9,462 bases of DNA from Bacillota bacterium (GTDB lineage Bacteria; Bacillota; Dehalobacteriia; UBA4068), in assembly GCA_030528765.1 (NCBI GenBank), contig JAUMYD010000063.1, positions 1 to 9,462 on the forward strand. The letters run 5' to 3'. Made by a program: the position numbers and the translations under genes. Below are positions 7,350-9,462 of the stretch, piece by piece (the stretch's first letter is position 1; every line of letters starts with the position of its first letter). The notes under the pieces were generated by a model, which saw only the letters and a list, made by a program, of their open reading frames with translations, was not told where the DNA came from and did no database searches.

Positions 7350-7784
7350 CTAAGATCCCTCTCCGCAGGCACTGATCTCCTTATCCAGGAGATCACCGAT
7401 TGAATATTTGTCCAACACAAAACTGATGGCATCCTGAACCTCTTTCCAGATGAAGGCACTGCCACAGGCATCCACACGGGAACAATTATCTGTGTGCTCC
7501 TCACTTATGCAAGAAGTCAGTGCCAGTGGGCCTTCCAAAGCACGAAAAACCTCCCCGACCCGAATATCATGGGGATCCCGTGCCAAAGAATAGCCGCCTT
7601 GGGAACCACGGCTGCTTTTTACGATACCAGCCTTTTTCATGGAAGCCATAAGCTGCTCCAGATAACCTTCGGAAAGGTGCTGACGGGCAGCAATAGAGGA
7701 CAGAGATACCGGACGATCCGTGGCAGTGACAGCCAGATCCAGCACGGCTCTGAGTCCATATCGGCCTTTGGTTGAAATATTCAT
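7350..7784 (-). CDS. Rrf2-family transcriptional regulator, IscR-like
   Basis: A 144-residue winged-helix regulator. The N-terminus MNISTKGRYGLRAVLDLA, recognition region LSEGYLEQLMASMKKAGIVKS (38-58) and wing RGSQGGYSLAR (59-69) are typical of Rrf2 proteins. Cys92, Cys101 and Cys107 sit in the effector loop where E. coli IscR has Cys92, Cys98 and Cys104, so an Fe-S cluster is the likely signal; His97 or another residue could be the fourth ligand. CymR-type members lack this Cys set. Bacterial iscR genes normally precede iscS/iscU, but here the next gene is a ferritin-like protein behind a terminator. Start 7784 has GAGGTGA close upstream; an open frame to 7835 has no similarity. The promoter at 7860-7888 and the possible operator at 7841-7864 suggest autoregulation. 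Its target genes cannot be told from the window. Confidence 0.92.
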   Translation of the reverse strand: MNISTKGRYGLRAVLDLAVTATDRPVSLSSIAARQHLSEGYLEQLMASMKKAGIVKSSRGSQGGYSLARDPHDIRVGEVFRALEGPLALTSCISEEHTDNCSRVDACGSAFIWKEVQDAISFVLDKYSIGDLLDKEISACGEGS

Positions 7785-7840
7785 GGTCACCTCATTCTCG
7801 CCGGGAGCAAACGCAGACAATATAGCCCTGGGCAAAATTC

Positions 7841-7864
7841 ATATCCTGCTGATGGAACAAGTAT
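7841..7864 (-). promoter_or_regulatory. Candidate IscR-type operator on the -10 box of the regulator's promoter
   Basis: A 24-base imperfect dyad on the minus strand: ATACTTG at the left and CAGCAGGATAT at the right. It resembles the E. coli IscR type 1 site, which is 25 bases long with ends ATASYYGACTR and YAGTCRRSTAT. The left arm agrees in its first seven positions and the right arm in about eight of eleven. The spacing is one base short and the inner bases agree poorly. Its position on and just after the -10 box is what autorepression would need. Confidence 0.35.
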
Positions 7865-7888
7865 AGGAGAAATCAAAAGCCTTGTCAA
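7860..7888 (-). promoter_or_regulatory. Sigma-A-type promoter of the IscR-like regulator
   Basis: On the minus strand a perfect TTGACA (7883-7888), 17-base spacer and TATACT (7860-7865). Predicted start near 7853, leader about 70 bases. The -35 box contains the TGA stop of the lipid kinase gene. Confidence 0.87.
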
Positions 7889-8850
7889 GCATAGCATTCC
7901 CGGGGAAATAGGAAGGGCAGGCTGGCCGGGAGGATGCTCAGCTCCACATCGGTAAAACCGGGAACTTCCCCATCCAGCTCAAAGGGAATGGGTCTCTCGC
8001 AGGAAATCTGCACCTGCTCCACCTGGCGAAAAAGACAACCCCGGATCCCCTCCAGCTTTCCCTGATAAAGCCGTACAAAAAGGGGTAGTATAGAAAGAAA
8101 GTTTCTCTTTCGGGCCAGAAGCAGATCCAGCTTACCATCATCCAGGCGAGAAGAGGGAAAAAACTTCATGCTCCCACCCATATACTGCCCATTCCCCAAG
8201 GCCATGAGCAAATATTCACCCTCCTCCTGCTCGCCATCGAAACGAATCTGACTGCGGGTATAGGAAAATTTCGTCAGAACTCCCAGTGCCGTGAGCAAAA
8301 AAGCCAGCTTCCCACCAAACAGTTTTTTCAGACGGCCTTCCTTTTCATTCACAGCGATGCAGGTATCCGCACCGGCACCTGCATCAAAGCCATTGATAAA
8401 ATAAGATGTCCGGGGACGGGCATCCGGCCCGCTATAACGGCAGCGCCCCAGGTCAATATCCCTTACCTGACCATGCTGCAGGAGCTGAACCAAATCTACC
8501 CGGCTATTCCGGTAAACAAGCCGAGAAAAATCGCAGGCAGAGCCTGCTGGGTAAGTTGCCAGAACGATATCCGGCCGAAGCAATTGATCCTTTTCGATCA
8601 ATCCATTGACAACATCGTGAAGGGAGCCATCGCCGCCCAAAGAGACCACGACCTGTGCTCCCTGGTTCAATACAGCCCTGCGCACCTGCTGGGAGCTATC
8701 TTCTCCGCTTTGAGAAAATTCCCAAAAATAATCCACGCCCAAGCTGTTCAGCTTCTGACAGATATCCTTCCATTGCTCGGACATTTTCCCCAAACCGGCC
8801 TTGGGGTTCATCAAAAAGTACAGCTTTCGATTGATAAATGCTGTATCCAT
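7885..8850 (-). CDS. Diacylglycerol/lipid kinase (YegS/BmrU/DgkB family)
   Basis: A 321-residue soluble lipid kinase that probably phosphorylates diacylglycerol or a related lipid, returning it to phospholipid synthesis at the inner membrane face. The N-terminal catalytic domain shows FLMNPKAGLGK (12-22), nucleotide-binding SLGGDGSLHDVVNGL (70-84) and PAGSACDFSR (101-110). The C-terminal beta domain has FINGFDAGAG, LDDGKLDLLL (236-245) and ELDGE (291-295) with the expected acidic residues. The second motif is normally GTGNDFAR or GTANDFAR; Cys106 replaces the usual Asn. The start at 8850 has GGAGG four bases upstream, and the protein then begins just before the first beta strand. In-frame ATGs at 8871 and 8886 have weaker sites. 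It follows folK by 25 bases. It could be a DgkB orthologue, but the family also holds sphingosine-like and ceramide kinases. Confidence 0.92.
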   Translation of the reverse strand: MDTAFINRKLYFLMNPKAGLGKMSEQWKDICQKLNSLGVDYFWEFSQSGEDSSQQVRRAVLNQGAQVVVSLGGDGSLHDVVNGLIEKDQLLRPDIVLATYPAGSACDFSRLVYRNSRVDLVQLLQHGQVRDIDLGRCRYSGPDARPRTSYFINGFDAGAGADTCIAVNEKEGRLKKLFGGKLAFLLTALGVLTKFSYTRSQIRFDGEQEEGEYLLMALGNGQYMGGSMKFFPSSRLDDGKLDLLLARKRNFLSILPLFVRLYQGKLEGIRGCLFRQVEQVQISCERPIPFELDGEVPGFTDVELSILPASLPFLFPRECYA

Positions 8851-8875
8851 AAAGCCTCCACGAATCTGCATCGCT

Positions 8876-9391
8876 TCACCAGGCATTCGGCCCTGCGATG
8901 ACTTCTATGCGCTGTTCCTCTTTCTTATCTTTGGCACGGCAGGATTCCAGCAAAGCTGCCAAGCCGGGGAAACCAGGAGCAAGAGCAAGATCGCCGGCGA
9001 TCTCAAAAAGAGGAGCCAGCACAAAAAGCCTTTCCTGATAATAGGGGTGCGGCAAAAGCAGTGGCTGTTCTGTGCTGCAGACCCCTTCGATCGCAATGAT
9101 ATCCACATCCAGTGTCCTGCTGCCCCAATGCTCCAGGCGCTGACGCCCTGCCTGCTCCTCCAAATTCTGACAAAAGGCCAACAACTCCAAAGGCGCCAAA
9201 GGGCTTTCCACGATTACTGCCGCATTAAGAAAATCTGCCTGCCCCTTCTTCCCCCAAGGGGAGCTGCGATACAAAGAAGATTTTGCCAGGAGGAGAAAAT
9301 CTGCATTTTCCTCCATTGCAGCCACAGCCTGCTGCAAATATGCACGGGAATCCCCCAGATTACTGCCCAAGGAAAGATAGGCCCGGGCCAT
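8876..9391 (-). CDS. folK: 2-amino-4-hydroxy-6-hydroxymethyldihydropteridine diphosphokinase (HPPK)
   Basis: Transfers pyrophosphate from ATP to 6-hydroxymethyl-7,8-dihydropterin, the step before dihydropteroate synthase in folate synthesis. The 171-residue length is standard. Visible signatures: YLSLGSNLGD (5-14), SSLYRSSPWG (38-47), DFLNAAV (53-59) and HWGSRTLDVDII (88-99), with Asp95 and Asp97 as the two Mg ligands and Arg92 preserved. The usual Pro in WGPRTLDLD is Ser91. LLPHPYYQERLFVLAPL (112-128) is the conserved substrate-side motif. The last 20 residues are charged and variable. The start at 9391 has AGGGAG about 8 bases upstream. It lies two bases after the stop of the gene above, so it is inside an operon that begins outside the window. 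Confidence 0.96.
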   Translation of the reverse strand: MARAYLSLGSNLGDSRAYLQQAVAAMEENADFLLLAKSSLYRSSPWGKKGQADFLNAAVIVESPLAPLELLAFCQNLEEQAGRQRLEHWGSRTLDVDIIAIEGVCSTEQPLLLPHPYYQERLFVLAPLFEIAGDLALAPGFPGLAALLESCRAKDKKEEQRIEVIAGPNAW

Positions 9392-9393
9392 GA

Positions 9394-9462
9394 TCAAAGC
9401 TCCCTGCGGCGCAGCAACTCCACGCAGGCCGGAAAAGCAAAGCCTTCGCAGACAGCCTTCTT
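9394..9462 (-). CDS. C-terminal tail of an unidentified gene (cut by window edge)
   Basis: The minus-strand frame from the right edge to a TGA at 9394-9396 encodes 22 residues (starting KKAVCEGFAF, ending LLRRREL). It stops two bases before the folK ATG, the spacing expected for an operon partner. Folate genes such as folB or folP are common folK neighbours, but the tail does not clearly match either and is too short to identify. The folK frame is also open to the edge but has no start codon there. Confidence 0.5.
   Translation of the reverse strand, partial: KKAVCEGFAFPACVELLRRREL

Overview
The window reads as ordinary chromosomal housekeeping DNA from a low-to-mid G+C Gram-positive-type bacterium (Bacillota). 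The evidence is strong AGGAGG-like ribosome binding sites, textbook sigma-A promoters (TTGACA/TATAAT type), a type III pantothenate kinase (CoaX), a class II lysyl-tRNA synthetase next to greA, a BmrU/YegS-type lipid kinase and an IscR-like Rrf2 regulator. The order coaX - yifB - dusB - greA - lysS is compatible with Clostridia or Negativicutes. A Negativicutes origin (Acidaminococcus/Phascolarctobacterium-like) is my best guess but cannot be proven from this sequence. All supported genes lie on the minus strand, so transcription runs from high to low coordinates.

From right to left there are five blocks. (1) 9462-7885: the tail of an unidentified gene, then folK (folate pathway) and a diacylglycerol/lipid kinase, closely packed as the end of an operon whose promoter lies outside the window. 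(2) 7888-7287: an IscR-like Rrf2 regulator with its own consensus promoter, whose -35 box overlaps the stop codon of the lipid kinase gene. It carries a candidate IscR-type operator on the -10 box and ends in a strong intrinsic terminator. (3) 7240-6833: a small ferritin-like protein just past that terminator. (4) 6793-3249: coaX, yifB (comM-like AAA+ ATPase) and dusB, read from a good promoter. yifB and dusB overlap in TGATG. (5) 3170-1134: greA and lysS from a consensus promoter, with the greA stop codon inside the lysS ribosome binding site.

A 375-base gene-free stretch (759-1133) follows lysS. The left edge then holds the first 252 codons of a lipoprotein with the N-terminal domain of an M13 (neprilysin/PepO-type) metallopeptidase. 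Its catalytic half lies outside the window.

The genes are mostly standard metabolism and information processing: folate (FolK), CoA (CoaX), tRNA dihydrouridine (DusB), transcript cleavage (GreA), tRNA-Lys charging (LysS) and lipid phosphorylation. I see no mobile element, CRISPR array, tRNA, rRNA, phage or defence system, and no convincing undescribed multi-gene system. The points most worth checking are the IscR-like gene with no isc genes beside it, its candidate operator, and the ferritin-like protein that seems to have lost several carboxylate ligands.
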